Origin: Amblyornis subalaris
Taxonomy: Eukaryota > Chordata > Aves > Passeriformes > Ptilonorhynchidae
Assembly: GCA_018881555.1 (NCBI GenBank)
Contig: JACAXG010000256.1
Coordinates: 203,081-267,080 of the forward strand
Direction of reading: 5' to 3'
DNA: 64,000 bases
Within the stretch, counting starts at the first letter, position 1. Each line of letters opens with the position of its first letter. The translations under genes and the position numbers were made by a program. The notes under the pieces were generated by a model. The model had not been told where the DNA came from. It was given only the letters and a program-made list of their open reading frames with translations, and searched no databases. Below, piece after piece: positions 12,080 to 25,900 of this stretch.

Positions 12080-12229
12080 CACAGAATCCCAGGTTGGTTT
12101 GGGTTGGAAGAGACCTTAAAGAGCATCTTATTCCACCCCTTACCATGGGCAGGGACACCTTTCAGTAGACCTGGTTGTTCAAAGCCCCATCCAACTAGGC
12201 CTTGAACACTTTCAGGGAAGGGACATCCA
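12080..12229 (-). mobile_element. CR1 LINE 3' fragment
   Basis: Antisense CR1: ACAGAATCCCAGGTTGGTTT, then GGAAGAGACCTTAAAGAGC, CCATGGGCAGGGACACC and GGCCTTGAACACTTTCAGGG. It is truncated after about 150 bp and followed by an A- and T-rich run. Confidence 0.92.
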
Positions 12230-13450
12230 AAAAAAGTTATTTTTTTTCTTAAGGAAAAAAAGTTGATCTGAGTAAATACGTCTTTCTCCCTCTTGCAAGT
12301 CTCTCTGAGAACCCAGCACACAATCTGGTGCTTGCCACTAACTCAGCACTTTGGCCAGGTATACCTGCTGGTGTCTCTGTAGCTCAGCTCTCACTCAAAC
12401 AGAAGCTAATTTACGTGGATAATCCCGTATTACCAGGTCTGTGCAATAAACATGTTTGTTCTGCAGATGCCACCTGCACGAGGCAGGAGTACAATCTGTC
12501 ACCTTGAAGGATCCCCCATGCAAACATCTTGCAGACGAGCATGTGAAATACATTTTGCCAGGGACCAGCTGCTGGCCACCCTTGTCCTGCACCCAGCCCA
12601 CGCATCAGAATCCTCTGTCTCCTAGGCTCCTACACAAGCTTGCATTAAAACTGTTCTGTTCCTCAGCCCTTTCAGCTAATTCCTTCTCCAACACCCTCTG
12701 TCCCCTCACTTTTGCCTTGCCTTCATGCACCAAGCCCCTTTCGTCTACCACCACTGTCTCAAAGACACCCACACCCCTGACTCATCCCCACTTCTGCTCC
12801 TGGGAAAGGACAGCCCTGGGAACATCTATCCTCTGCAGCGGATGCTGATGATGGTCCTAGCCTTCCTCCTTCCTAGAAGTGCAATCAAAGCTCCTTCTTC
12901 TCACTCCACATCACACCAAGGTGCATTTCTCAGCCTTCCCACACCACTCCATGTTCTCCTAAGTCTCCAACCCCACCTTTCCCTTATGCAGGGTACATGC
13001 ACATGAGGCAACGCTGCTAGATTTTTTTCTTTTCCCAAAACCCTAATCTTACAAAACACCTAGAAACTGTAGCCCTGCACAGACATCCCATGCAGCTGGT
13101 GGTGCACAAGCACGGATGGGCTGGCAGCACAGCAGAGGAAAAACCTGTCCTTGTGAGCTGCTGTTTGGTATTTCTGGTATCCGTAGAGGAGCACACACCA
13201 ATCCCTGAGAAAGGATGGCTGATTTCACCCATGTTGCTCTATAAAAGCCACAACCACACCATATCAAGACCAGAAAATCTCTTTGTACCCTCCCGTGGGG
13301 CACTGATCCACCACTCCCAACAGGCAGAGAGCGACTGTGGCTTCCCATTTATGGAGTGAGAGCTGCACACCCGTAGTTTGGGAGGAATCATCCATCTGAA
13401 ATGGGACCCCTGCCACGGGCTGGGTCACATGGCAGGACTGAGGAAGGATG

Positions 13451-13490
13451 TGCACATCGCAAACTACAGATGCACATCTCAAACCACAAA
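13451..13490. repeat. 20-bp imperfect tandem duplication
   Basis: TGCACATCGCAAACTACAGA is followed directly by TGCACATCTCAAACCACAAA. It is a small local duplication with no evident function. Confidence 0.8.
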
Positions 13491-16055
13491 TCCAGCTGGA
13501 ACCAGCCTGAGCCCTAACCAGCAAACCTCAGACATGGGAATGCATGTAACTCCATGGCTTGCTTCCCTTCAGGAGTCCAAGGAACTGACCCAGGGAGAAA
13601 CAGGACCTGAGTTAAGAGTGTTAACTGTAATGACCTGGAAGCACCATGCCAATGAGCCACGAGTAGCCCTTTGAGCTCAGAGAAACTGACCATTTCTAGT
13701 GTCAGAAGCAAGCAGCAACCAGAGTGTAGCATAACCTGTCAAGGGTCAGGACAGTGGTACCCTGTGCTCTTCCATTTCACTGCATCATAGGGAGTTGGAG
13801 CAAGATGCAGTGGCACAGCTCCAAACTGTGGAACATCTGCAGACTGGAGGGCCTGGAACCATTACGGTTGAACAGCACAGCGTGGAGGGAGAGCGCATAG
13901 CCAAGCAGCACTGTGGTAGAAACGAGAAGGGGTGAGGTGAAGACGTGCAAAATGGAAATTTGGGGTCATTCCCTGCTTTTGGTCCCAATAATTTGCTGCA
14001 GACGGGAGCTGCATCTCTTTTGCAATGGCCCAGCAACTTTTCCCAGAGGTAAGAATAGTGGGATTTTAAGGAATTTTTCAGCTACTTTGCTATGCCCACA
14101 TCCTTCCTTGGAGCCACCATCAACTGAATACCAGCAGCCACACGGAGCAAGCATTGACCACTGCTTCCAGCACCCAGGCAGAGCAACTACAGGCCAAGGG
14201 GCAGCCCTTGTGAATGCTGACTCCCCTCTCCTCATGTGGTCCTGGTGGAGGAGTGACCCCCACATCGCATCCACCTCTGCAGTTACAGTTCATACTGCAA
14301 AGCAGTGGGGTCAGGGCCAGCGCTGGGCTGGCACTGTGGCAGTGACCAGCACTTGGCTGTGGGCAGAGAAGGAAACACAGTGCTGCCAACAGTGAGGCAC
14401 TGCAGGGAAGCGATGGTCAACAGAGGCATCTTCTGGCCCCCAAGGAGTAGGGAGCCAGGAGTGCAGAGCAGAGGAGCCTTCGCCCTAAAACCAGACAGTG
14501 GGTGCAGTCTGCAGGTCTCCTCGTCCCCGTGGAGGGGCCAGGGGACACTAGCACCCCCTGAAGAAGCTAAAGCCTTGCTGTGACTGTGGGCTCACAGTGT
14601 GGGTGTTGACCCACTCGTGAGGGGTACAGTGGTGTCCCCTCTTCCCGTTCCCCCCTGGCAGATCTCTTCCTTTCAGGCACCCCATCCGGAGAGGAAAGGA
14701 AACCCCAGGGGGAGGCAGTGCTCATGGGGCAGCTCCTCACTCCATGGCCCCATTGAGACTCTCCTGCCAATCCCTCCTGCCAACTGTCCCCAAGAGCTTT
14801 TCCAGTCGTTTAGGGTAGGAGCAGCAGAAGGGATCTCAGATTTGGCTCCTGCACTGGTGAGCTGGCACTGCTGCTGGTGAGAAGCAGCCTGGAATGACTG
14901 TCATGGCCAGGGGTCCCTCCTCGTGCAGCGGGAAGCCTGACCTTCTGCTTGGTAGATGAAAAAGCAAGAGACGGGTGTTCGTTACCCTAGAAATTACCTG
15001 AAAAATGACTGCCTGCGGTTGTACCACGCACTGTCTCATCAGCATGGAGCACCACTGCCATAGCATGGAGGAGAGAAAACACAGACATGTGAAACGAGGA
15101 ATATATAAAAGAGAGATTGAGAAGGACAAACTGAAAGGAGGGGCAAGACCAGATCTCGCGTGTTCCCCTGCTCTATCCTATTCTGCTGTGGCTTGGCTCT
15201 GGCAGATGGCAGCTGGGGGGACCAGCTACAGTGGTGAGTAGAGGAGAGGTCTCTGTACACCTATTGGCAGCAGCACAACTCCTCTTGCAGCAGCAGGATC
15301 TGCAGAGTATCTCTCCATTAGACTTCTCTGCAAAGTGCAAACGGGAAGATTTCTGCTCTGGCTAAAGTTTCACATCCACCTCCACCACAAAAGCTATGTT
15401 TCTAACTATTAAGCCCCTTGGGGTGGTGGAAGTGATAGGCAAATGGAAGGAAAAGGGGTGCAGGAGGGTTTCAGAACCGTTTTCAAACCTGCTGCACCAC
15501 ATCAAAGCAGAGAATGAGACCACAATCAGCTTTACCCTGCACTTTTCCTAGTGAAGATGCCTGAGTGTAACCCACCAAAAAGTCAACAAACCCTATGTGT
15601 ACAGAAGTTTGTCTCTTTGATATTTACCTGGAATTTTATCCTAAAGCATCAGGCAAAGATGGACACATAGCAGGGAACAAGACCACTCCCTGAAACAGCC
15701 TGGTTCTGGGGTGCCAATGTGGGAAACTCAGGGAGCTCCCACAGGCTGGGATGAGCCCTGCAGCAGTGCTGTGAGCCATGAAATGTACCCCCTTTCCACC
15801 CCATCCCTTTTGTAGGGCACAGACCTTGCAACACTCCAGAAGAGACTGCACCAAGCAAAGACAGACAAGAGCTGTCTGCTGCACAGGGTGAATGGCCATT
15901 AAAATGAGCCAACTGGGGTCCACTCGAACTTGCACATGTTGCTTTTTGCATCTGCTGGTTTTCCAAATCAAAACACCAGGCAGGCATGAAGCAACAACTC
16001 CTGTGTTCTCCTGCCATGACGCAGCTGCCCCCAGGCCCACGATGCTGCTCAGGAT

Positions 16056-16083
16056 GCAGCAGCAGCAGCAGCAATAGCAGCAG
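16056..16083. repeat. (GCA)n microsatellite
   Basis: A short run of GCA triplets interrupted once by ATA. It does not lie in a recognised coding exon. Confidence 0.9.
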
Positions 16084-17199
16084 CTCGACAGGAGTTCAGA
16101 CCATTAGCGCAAGGTGCCAGCTTGGGGCTTCAGGGCTTAGTCTGCTTCCTCAGCAACCATGTGCTCTGCCTTCCTTCCTGACAAAGGTGGTGCACCAAGC
16201 ACCTTCACTGCCAAAAAAACCCATTGAGGTCCCTGAAAGCCACAGGGCTGGCCCCAGATCACATCCACCACATCCCCTGCTTGCCCCTGATTGTAGCAGC
16301 AAGCCAGACCTCACACCAAATATCTCCAAGTCATCACATCTTAATATCTTAAAATTAAATAATAAATAGAGGGAGAAGTGGCAGGCAAGCTGTCCATAGA
16401 AATCCGCACCTCAGCCTGACAAAGGGAAGAAATTTGTAACATTAGATATGGTTCGAAGAGTTTAATCCAAAGCAGCTCTTATTAATCTCCCCAGGCTTTC
16501 AGAAACCCAGTGCCACTTGCAGCTGCACAGGCACCACTGCTGCTCTGCCTGGAATTACATGGAAATGGAAAATCCACCCTAATTCCCTCCTCCTCAGCCA
16601 CCCAGGATCCGGATGGCAAAGGCTTCCAAAAACCTATATATCAAAGTCTCCTACCACTGCTGCCTGCCAGCCACCCCTTCATTTCATAATTTACATGATA
16701 TCCCCTGCACTTCCCACTGCTGGCGCCAAAATCAATTCTGCTTTGGAGCAAATGTTATTTACACACCTAATTTGGGCCAAACCCTAGTTTCTCTTTGTTT
16801 TCAGCCATATTGGGCTCATTAGTGTCTCACACAACACGGAAGTTTGATTTCAGTGGTACAATCTTTTTCTCTCAGTTTAAATTGAGTATTTCTGAACCTC
16901 CCTTTCACAATACATATTTGTTTATAAAAAATTAACAGCTGTGCTTCATTTTAGCCCAAATCCAATTAGGATTTTGCACATCCCCAGAGATTCCTCTGAA
17001 GGCAGTGGGAATTAGCTCGTGCACCCTGCCATGAACACATTTACCCTCATACTTCAAAATAACTGACCTGTTTTTGACCCAATCTTCACATTATCTGCAT
17101 GTGGGAAATGACATACTACATTTTACATTTCCAAAGTGCAATCCATAAGTGGGGCACAGCTATTCTCAGATTTTCCAAAGGGACACCCAAACCCAATCT

Positions 17200-18150
17200 A
17201 AATGCCTAGAATTTACCTGTTGTTTTTCTTTTATACATATAAATAGCTGCATTTCCATTTGCTCTTTGTTTCTCATTTTCATTTTGTTCTAATATCTGCA
17301 TGTAAATGTCTGAAAATAGCATCTGTAATTGAAGATTATGAAGTATAGCCAGCTCCTGACAGGCTGCTAAGGAAGATGGATTATCCTCATTTTTCTGTAA
17401 ATTTTGTCAATTTTGGAATTCATAAGCTATCAACACTGATCAAAATGTGACCGCACAGCTGTGTCAAAGCGGACAGCACAGCATCAGCATGGCTCCAAGG
17501 AGAACAGCTCTCCCCAGCCACCCGGCCAGGGGCACACACTGCAGGAATCTTTCCTGACTGCTTTCAGGACCTACATCCCAGTCACACCACCCCCTCCACC
17601 CCTGCAATAAAAAAAAAAATCAAATAAATAAGTAAATTGAAAGTACGCAAATTCTCTGGTGCACCAATTCAGATCACAAAGCACAATTTATTGCGTGTTC
17701 TCTCTTTTTATTTATCCCTAAGTAGTAAACACGATTTCCATTCAGGGGGTTCGTTATGTTTCACTCCTACCAGACAATCACAGCACACTTGAGGCAATTG
17801 TTTAGCCTCTTCCTCTCAATTTTCCCATTACTGGGAGTAAGTACTGTTGGGACTCTTTAATAGCCCGACTGCAGCCCATATCAATAACAGATGAGGTTTA
17901 ATCGTCCAACACAAAAATTATTTAGGCTCAGTAAGGACATTCAATGTCATTTGCATAATGGCATTTCTATCCTGAGCACCTAACCCATCGTGCATAAACA
18001 AGGCCCTGGGACCATAAATAATAATAAATCATGACGTCCACGCTCCTCTTGCTGTAATAGGAGCCTCTCCATGTAGAAATTACTTCAGCAGGAAACGGGC
18101 ACTATAATTTTAAAGACATGTGGCATTGCACAGGCCAGTAAATCACACCC
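17200..18150. promoter_or_regulatory. Candidate conserved non-coding cluster in intron 6
   Basis: This repeat-free AT-rich block is dense in TF-like words: octamer ATTTGCAT (17949-17956), CAATTTATTG, TAATTGAAGATTATG, ATAAATAATAATAAATCATG and TGACGTCC. It reads like a vertebrate conserved element with mixed homeodomain and POU sites. There is no alignment, so the call rests on texture only. Confidence 0.4.
17949..17956 (+). promoter_or_regulatory. Octamer motif inside the intron 6 candidate element
   Basis: Exact ATTTGCAT within GTCATTTGCATAATGG. OCT2 and OCT1 bind this site in B-cell promoters and enhancers. Its position inside a conserved-looking block makes it the most credible octamer in the window. 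Confidence 0.35.
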
Positions 18151-18534
18151 GTGCACACAGTCATGCACATGCACGTGCCAGTGAGGCTGCCCGTAGTGAG
18201 CAGCAAAACCCCATGGAGCAGCAGCAGAGAACACTGCCCACGCTGGCTGCTGGAATTGTTTTTATTATTGTTTCTTAGTCAGAGGTAGCAGGCTGAACAA
18301 AAGCAAGATCTGAGTAGCGTGTGCAGTGCCTGGGCATGTGCTCGATCAACCTGGCAGTCTGCCAAATCCCTTCTGGGCGATCCCTGGTGCCTGCTGTCCT
18401 TGAACCTCTCCAGGAAGGTCTGATGTGAAGAGAGCAAAGACCTGCAGATGCTCGTGGGTGTTTTCCAAGCAAGCCCCTCGTGGGCCATTGCAGTCCCCAA
18501 TGCCCAGCAGGGGGCAGAAATAGTCAGCGGACTC

Positions 18535-18645
18535 TCAGAATCAGGGAATCATGAGGATGGACAAGCCCTCTAAGGTCATTGAGTCCAACAGTTAACTCAG
18601 CACTGCCAAGGCCACCATTAAACTATGTCCTCAAAAGTCACAAAC
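18535..18645 (-). mobile_element. CR1 LINE 3' fragment
   Basis: Antisense CR1 of the subtype reading CTCTAAGGTCATTGAGTCC and AACTCAGCACTGCCAAGGCC. It is diverged and lacks the last few tail bases. Confidence 0.85.
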
Positions 18646-20480
18646 TTCCTCTGATTTTCAAACAGAAGCCTCCGCCAGAAAACCATGGTAAGGCCAGCCC
18701 AAGGGAGGTAAACGCACACAATGAGCTGAGGGTGGCTTTCCCGATTCCAGCCTCACCTGGCCACTAGCAAGTGCATGGATGAACCGAGACAGCATCAGCA
18801 CCACAGTGACAACAGCCAACCTCTGTTTCCGCCAGGATTTGCCAGTTTCAACCTCTCATATTTGTCCTCGACAACACTGTCGTCTCTCTATATAAACATT
18901 ATTCCATCTCCTCCAGGACACAAAACATTAGGATGACTCACCCAAGCTTCCACTCACCCTCATCAGTACTGCCCAACCCTGCACAGGCTCTTCCCTTCCG
19001 TCTCCATGCCAGAGCCTCCCATTTCAGTTCACTGAGAAAAGCAGAAACTCCAGAACAGATTTTGTAGGAGTCTACTCCCGGTTCCAGCATTATAACACTG
19101 CTGACTGCAACTCCCCCAGCCTTCTCCAGCTTCTTCTCTCCAGCCCTCCTCCTTCCAGACCTCCTCCTCCTCCCTCTCCCAGAGCAGCTCGCACTCGCTC
19201 CTCTCCTGCCTTCCCCACAGACTTACATGGGGCGTTTCTCTTCTTCTCCTCCATCCCGCCCTCTCCCCTTGGGCCACCTCTCACCCCAGCACCGAGTTCT
19301 TTCAGGAGTCTCCACCATCCTATATGCAGTGCTAAAAAAGGGGCACCTAATCAAAATAAAGCATGAGACACACAACTGAAATAAAGTGTAACACAACCAG
19401 CCTCAGTGGAAAAGCAGTTTGCTTTTTGCAAACCCAGCACAAAAGTTATGCTTTCTTACCTCTAATTGCTACAAGATACTGTTAAAATGTGCTGTTTCTC
19501 AGGACAAGAACTGGACACTTTCCCCCTCAACAATAACAATTTCAGACAGAGGAGGAGGGAAAAGGTACAATCCTCCATCACGGTGGCTCCTTTGCTTCCA
19601 CTGAAGCACCAAGCATGCGTGTGCAGAGAAAAAAAAACACAACCCTCAGCATGGTCAAGTATTTCCTTATGGAGAAATACGAATTAGGTATATGAACGCA
19701 CACTAATAATGTGTGAGGTTGCAAACAATATTGCCAGATCTTCAATCCATCCCACCGATGCCTCCAGACACTTGAGAAGTCTTGTTCAAGTTTTCAAGAA
19801 CAGTTTGTATTTCTGTAGTGCTTTCACATGAACTACCCAAAGGTGTTTCACAAATGTCATTTGAGAATCCTTTCATAGCGTTTTTTTTTTTCATGCTATG
19901 CATTGTGTACAATAAACTGTTCTCAAAGTAGTGTGCCATGGCAGAATACCAGGGTCCAAGCCTCACAGGTAGCCAAAGCCCCTGCAGTCACCCCAGCTAT
20001 AGGGGCACCAAACCTTTACGCAGGGGAAAACCAACAGAGAAAGCCACAGAGTTTGCTGTTCTGTGGCACGTTGCAAAGTCTAAGCTAAACATATCCATGT
20101 CAACCCATGAACTCACGAATTTCAAAGCCAAACATAAAGTAACACACATTCTTTTTTTTCCAAAAGACTTTTGCATTTTCCGTTGGTGCCCCTGGGGGGT
20201 CACCTGATGATCCTGTGGAGGTCAGGAGACTTCTGCCTTCCATTTTTGGGGTGGAAACTTCCCCTAAAATGCTGAATTCCCCATCAAATCTCCCACATGG
20301 AAAAGACCTTATTTAAAAAAAAAAAGCAAAAACAAACTAACAAAAAAACCATGCAACAATACCCCCATAATTTTCCAAAGTTTTTCTTTCATTTCTTCAC
20401 CTGCACTGAACTAGAATGGTAAGGGCCACAGAATTGCAGGCCAGTTTTCATTACAGCATGTTTATGGAAAAGTCAGAAAT

Positions 20481-20524
20481 CTAAAAGGTCTTTTCCAGTC
20501 TTAATGTTTGTATGGTTCTATGGA
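20481..20524 (+). mobile_element. CR1 3' tail fragment
   Basis: AAAAGGTCTTTTCCAGTC followed by ATGGTTCTATGG is the end of a sense CR1. It directly precedes a second CR1 fragment in the same orientation. Confidence 0.75.
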
Positions 20525-20527
20525 GTT

Positions 20528-20740
20528 AGATATTAGCAAAAATTATTACAGAAAGGTTTGTACAGCATTGGAACAGGCTGCCCAGTGAAGTGGTGGAGCC
20601 ACCATCCCTGGAATTGTTCAGAAAACTTGTGGATATGGTTGAGGACATGGTTTAATGACAAACATGGTGGTGGTGCTGGGCTGATAGTGGGACTTGATCC
20701 TCAGGGTCTTTTCCACCTTTAACGATTCTGTGATTCTGTA
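20528..20740 (+). mobile_element. CR1 LINE 3' fragment
   Basis: Sense CR1: ATTGGAACAGGCTGCCCAGT, GTGGAGCCACCATCCCTGG, GGACTTGATCCTCAGGGTC and the tail ACGATTCTGTGATTCTG. Confidence 0.93.
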
Positions 20741-21904
20741 AGTACAAATGCTGTTTTCAGATGATTTATGCAGCACTTTGTATTACAAGTCCTTGCGGGT
20801 GTGGGATTAGAGAGGCAGCAGGCACCAAACTGCGCTCTGTGCACTGACAGAGGGCAAAGCAACTGGCTTGGACATCTTAAACTAGAGTGTTTTGTGCTGA
20901 AAACAAGAAATGCCGGGAAGGGTGCTGGGAATGTGGAGTGGGGGAGATGCTCCTTGCCCTTCCTGCCTGCTGCAGGCGTGCCTCGTGTAAATGGAGGCCC
21001 TGGGTGAGGAAACATTGTAGGAGTGATGCAGTCCTTGCTTTGATGCAACATTCACCAAGGATGAACAGGCACAGAACCCCACTCATCTTATGGGGTAACT
21101 CTCGAGCTGTTTTCCCCCTTTGCTAATTATCTGAGGCCCACTGACAACCAAATGTGACCATCAACAAGTCCGGAGTGTGAAGGCTTCAGGACAAGGTGCT
21201 GGACACTGGGGCAGGACAGCATTCAGCACCTCAGGAACAAACATTCTGTCTGCTCTGCCTGCCCACAGGACAGGGAAATGGGCTCCTGACCTTCAGAAAA
21301 ACACCTACAAACATCAGAAATTGTCTGCATATTTCTATAAAAAGATGAAGTAAAACAGAGACGGGCTGAAAAATCAGGGTACCTATAGGGTGCTGGTTCC
21401 AGGTACAGAGACTGTCTGATGACACCCACAGCCTGTTGCTGCTGGAGGCCCTGTACCTCCTCGTTATCATGACAGCTTCAGTGAGGGACCCTCTAAGCAG
21501 GAAAAAATCATCAAAGATGACAGGTTTTGGTGAAACATTTCAGTTTTTATCAAAACATTCTCTACTGGAAAGACAGGTTCAGCCAGGCACGCTGCTGTTG
21601 TGATAATCACTATTTTGCTGCTAAAACATCAGGAGATGCCTGGGCACCACACTTGCAGTGCAGCATTACCACAAGCAAACAGCATCAGGCAACCAGAAGG
21701 AAACCCACCACCAGTATGACCCGAGCACCTCTTCCACCACAACAACCACCCCAGTTCTTCTGCCGGAAGAGTATTTGGGGTTATATTTTCAAAATTTCCT
21801 CTCCAGTCACAAGAACCAGAGAAGAACCATTTGAACACAAACACAGATGCAGGGTCTGTGCCATCAACAAAATCTCCCACTGGTACAGGGCATCACAGTT
21901 TGAG

Positions 21905-22020
21905 AATGCCTGAAAATCATTTATCAGGCATGCAATCTGATAACAATTTATTGTGTAACATAATTTAATCCATTATTTAATCCTCTGTTTCAATTATTTG
22001 GAGAGGTCCTAATAACCAGT
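21905..22020. promoter_or_regulatory. Candidate conserved AT-rich element
   Basis: A repeat-free AT-rich stretch with AACAATTTATTGTG, TAATCCATTATTTAATCC and TTCAATTATTTGG. It is rich in ATTA cores. Assignment is by texture only. Confidence 0.25.
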
Positions 22021-22757
22021 GAAACACTCCAAGCCTAACAAAGCATCTGACAAGTGCAGTTCTTATGCCTGGCTTCACTCCAAAGCTCCTCTTCCAGGAA
22101 AGCACCCATCGCCTTCAGCATCTTGTTCTCCCCCAGTCCTCCATACATGACTTACCTGGACTGACTCGGACCTGAGGTCAGCCCTGACCCTGAACGGGCT
22201 TTTCAGAAGAAACCCTTCCCTCTCCAAAGTTGCCCTTATTTCATTCCATTTTCAGGGTGAGAGGAGCAGAGCTGAAATCATCCCCCTACATATTAATCTA
22301 CTCTCTTAGTGCAGGAATTCCCTCCTTTCAGATTCTTTTTTTTTTTTTCATTTTGGCAAGTTCTGCTGCAACCAGATTTTAAGCAGCCACTATTGATATA
22401 AGCAGAAAGGAATTTTGAATCAGTCCCTTTCATCTGGAAGTGGCTTAGCTCCACAATTGCTTTTTGTCATCATTCGGACACTGGTGTAGGTTATTTCGTT
22501 CAACTCCTTCCTAAAAAAAAAGGCAACCAAAAACTGTGGCATTCTTCTGAACACCCAGCCTCTGCACTGAGCAAGTTCCTTGGCCTCCTGGTGCTGCTGC
22601 AGGCCAAACAGCTCTCCATCTCATCCCATACGCTGGGTGAATTGGTGCTGGTCTTCCACCCCAATTAGACTTTTCATACTTTTCATTGTAACTGTACAAA
22701 GGTTTTCCTCAGACACATCATAACAATTGGAATGAATAAAGTGGCTGGACAGCAAGG

Positions 22758-22990
22758 TAGTGGGACAATCCAAGTTGGAAGGAAGCTTCAGAGGGCCCTC
22801 AAAGCAGGGCCAGCTATCGGGCCAAGCCAGGCAGCTGAGGAGTTTATCTAGCTGGGTCTTGAAAATCACCACAGATGGAGACTTCACAACTTTGGACCCT
22901 GCAGAGCCTCTCCTGTGTCAGCTCATGCCCCTGTCCGTTGTGATCCCACTGTGTACCCGCTTGAAGAGTTGGGCTCTTTCTGAGATGTTT
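22758..22990 (-). mobile_element. Older CR1 fragment
   Basis: Antisense CR1 of an older, more diverged family. It has CAAGTTGGAAGGAAGCTTCA, AGTTTATCTAGCTGGGTC and TTGAAAATCACCACAGATGG, then an end region unlike the young families. Confidence 0.7.
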
Positions 22991-25900
22991 TAGCAGATCA
23001 GGTTCATCAGGGCAACATACCCCCGTCTTTGTCGATTATAAGATGATGGACAGATTTAGAGAAAGCCCAGAAAACAAGCATGAAACAACAGTGATTTCCA
23101 AACTAAGACTGGAACTTGTACTTGAAACTTGTCAAAGCCTCTGGGATCCAGACATTTACTGGGGACTGAGTAGAGAAGCCTTGTTCCATTCTTCGAATGC
23201 TGGTGCAAGTCCTTTGCCTCGAATATAATGTGAATGGGCCAGGCACTAGTTAAATCAGCAGGCAACTGTGTTTACTCACAGATTTGTCCCTCCTTCTCTT
23301 GCAGGGTGAACATAGACATAAGGAGGTTGGTCAATGTTGCTATGACATAATTGGCCAACTAGTGCTGTTACACGACATTGTCTGATATTGGTGAAAGACC
23401 TGGTTTATCCCTACACACTAAAAAAAATAATTATTTATTGCAAGACACACAATAAACAAAGAGATGCAATTATGCAATGCCAGTTTCCAAATGTCAGTGA
23501 AATGTGAACACTTCTGTCAAGATAACAATTGGGGAAAGCTTTTCTTAAATTTCCTACCTTTCTATCACACTTAGAAGCCAAGGAAAATCTTCTGGAGCAC
23601 ACTTCCTCCTGCCCTTGCAAGATGTTGTGTTCCCTATAGTCGCTAAGCTCTGGGTGTAAAGCTGGTGGAAGGTGCTGAGATGAAACTTGGTGACTGGTAA
23701 AGCATCCCCTTCCAGCCTTACCCAACAGGAATGGTGCTGCAATTTTCAAACTGTTTCTCCAGGCTCTCAGGGAAAAAGCATACCACACTCCTCAGTGGCA
23801 TCTCAGTCTCTGAGGAGCTTCCAGAGCAGAGCAGAGCTGGTCTACCCTTGCTAGCCCCTGACTGTGCCACATGTCACCGACATTCCCTCTGCACGAGCCT
23901 GTGCACAACGTGGGTAGCCTGCCAGGGGGAGAAGACATCCCCACACTTTATGCAGAGCAAAGAGAAAAGAGGCAAGGATAAAGGAGATGTGGGAGCACAA
24001 GCCACAGCAAGGTTGGCCTTTCCTTTATCTTGTAAATTTGTGTTTTCACATATAGTAATATTTGAATATTTGAGAGCAGTAAGGAGAGGAAAAAAAGGAA
24101 TGTTTAAAACCAGGAATACAATGCAATTCCCTAAAGAGCTGTCTACCTTCATATTTTGGGATTCCTCTTCTCTGATGGGTCAAAGGGAGGAGGTGACAAG
24201 GACTCCTCTGCATAGGAAAAACTCTCACACTTCGCCATCCTGGAGGCAGAGATAGTCCCCAGACAGAGTCATGTGAGTTGGGGAATGTGGCCTAGCAAAC
24301 CCAATGCAGACCAGCAGCATTTTCATCAGCTCCAGCCATCACTGGGGCTTCCAGTAACAGGCACTGGGAGAGCTTCAGTCTTTCCAATTCACCCTGAAAT
24401 CCCCAAGCCGTGTGTGCTGCTGCTCTTCCTCAGCTTGGTCTCATTACACTGACTGCCATCACAGCAGGGTGTGTGCACCGAAACTGCAGCTCTGTCCTCT
24501 GCCAGCAGCTTCTCTTCAGCAGGCTCATGCTCCCAACGTATTGCAAACCCCAGGAAATGCTCCCTGTCACCTTCTGGAAAAGTCCGCAGGAGAAATCCTA
24601 ACCCCAGACTGCCCATTGCTTCCAGGGAAAGTGGGAAAGCTGGTCACCACCCACTTCTACAGGGACAGACCCCTGGGAAGGGGCCTTGAGCTGCAGTGGG
24701 GGAGTGGGATATCCCCATCTCTGTGCCAGACAGGAGAGAAGGCAACCCTTGGATTATTCCACCAGCACTTCCTCCCACCTCTCTTGCTTACTCAAAGACC
24801 AGCCGTTTCAATTCCTGACCCCTCAGACACACATTCTCAGCTGCCCCGGAAGCTGCAGGGTGCTCTTCACAAAGATGATGCTGATGCAGGCAGGCATTTG
24901 CTGAATACATGGCTCCTGTCATGCTCCTTCCCCAGGAAACTCCCCACCTCCACAGCCCCACTGTCACACAGAATACCAGGTGTCATACAGAGGAGTCTGC
25001 TGTGATTGTCACCACCCAACACGACACGTCACAACAAGGGGGCACACGCACGGAATTCTGTGCAGTGTTCAGAAGCTCATGCACAAAAAAATGCTCGTAA
25101 GGGAGGGCAAAGTAGTGGGAATGCAAAGAGGATGTATTGGCCAAAGGAGCTGTGTTTTCTGTTGCTATTCTAAAAGAAAAGCCTTTCCACTGAAAAAATA
25201 AGTTGATTTTCAGCAGGAAGAAACACCATGGCAGGTTTCTTTCTCCTTTTTCAATCCAAACCAGAGCAGAGTCAAAGGGGAAGGTGGTGCATCCCTCCCC
25301 ATTCCCAGCATTGCAATGAAGGGACATAGGGCTCAGAGAAGAGACTCTAGCCTGAGGAGGCTTCAGCCTCTGCAGCAGCACATATGTCACATGAGAGCAT
25401 CTGAGACAGACAGTGGAGCTCTATCAGACACTTTTGCAGAATAACCTGATGATGCTGAACTGGAGACCATGGTTGACAGCATAGTCTTGAGGCTCAAAGT
25501 GCTTTGTGCAGAGAGCAGCTCTGGAAAAAACACTTCATGCAGGGAGATGGGGGTAAGTGCTAGTGTCATCTCCAAAAAGCTGCTGCTCCATCCCAGTGAA
25601 ACGCTCCAGATTACATCTGAGCACTGGTCCTCTCATCTTTTTTTTACCTGTTTAGATTTTACCATTTTTGAAAGGTTCTACTGGACAAGAAAATATATTG
25701 CCAGCCTGAGATTTCCTTCTGATTAATCCTCAAAGGACACTCTCTCTGTCTCTTTCCATTTTAACCACCGACTGGCAGAGAGGGCAGCAGTAAGTGTGTG
25801 TGCACCCCCGCAGCATACACATGCACTCCCCAGGGTGGGAACAGCTCATTCCCACAACTGGCCAAACCCCCTGACACGGCTTACCATGGGGACCAGCACC

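Noticed and set aside
23270..23345. Pyrimidine-rich tract plus AG (TTCTCTTGCAG) resembling a splice acceptor on the plus strand
   Set aside because: No open frame with recognisable protein follows, and no matching donor was seen.
18697..24678. EBF1-like sites GCCCAAGGGA (18697) and ACCCCTGGGA (24669)
   Set aside because: EBF1 activates PAX5, but CCCNNGGG is expected many times by chance in this length and neither site lies in a constrained-looking block.
24412..25005. Plus-strand ORF of 197 codons
   Set aside because: Overlapping frames are equally open, which indicates composition rather than coding.
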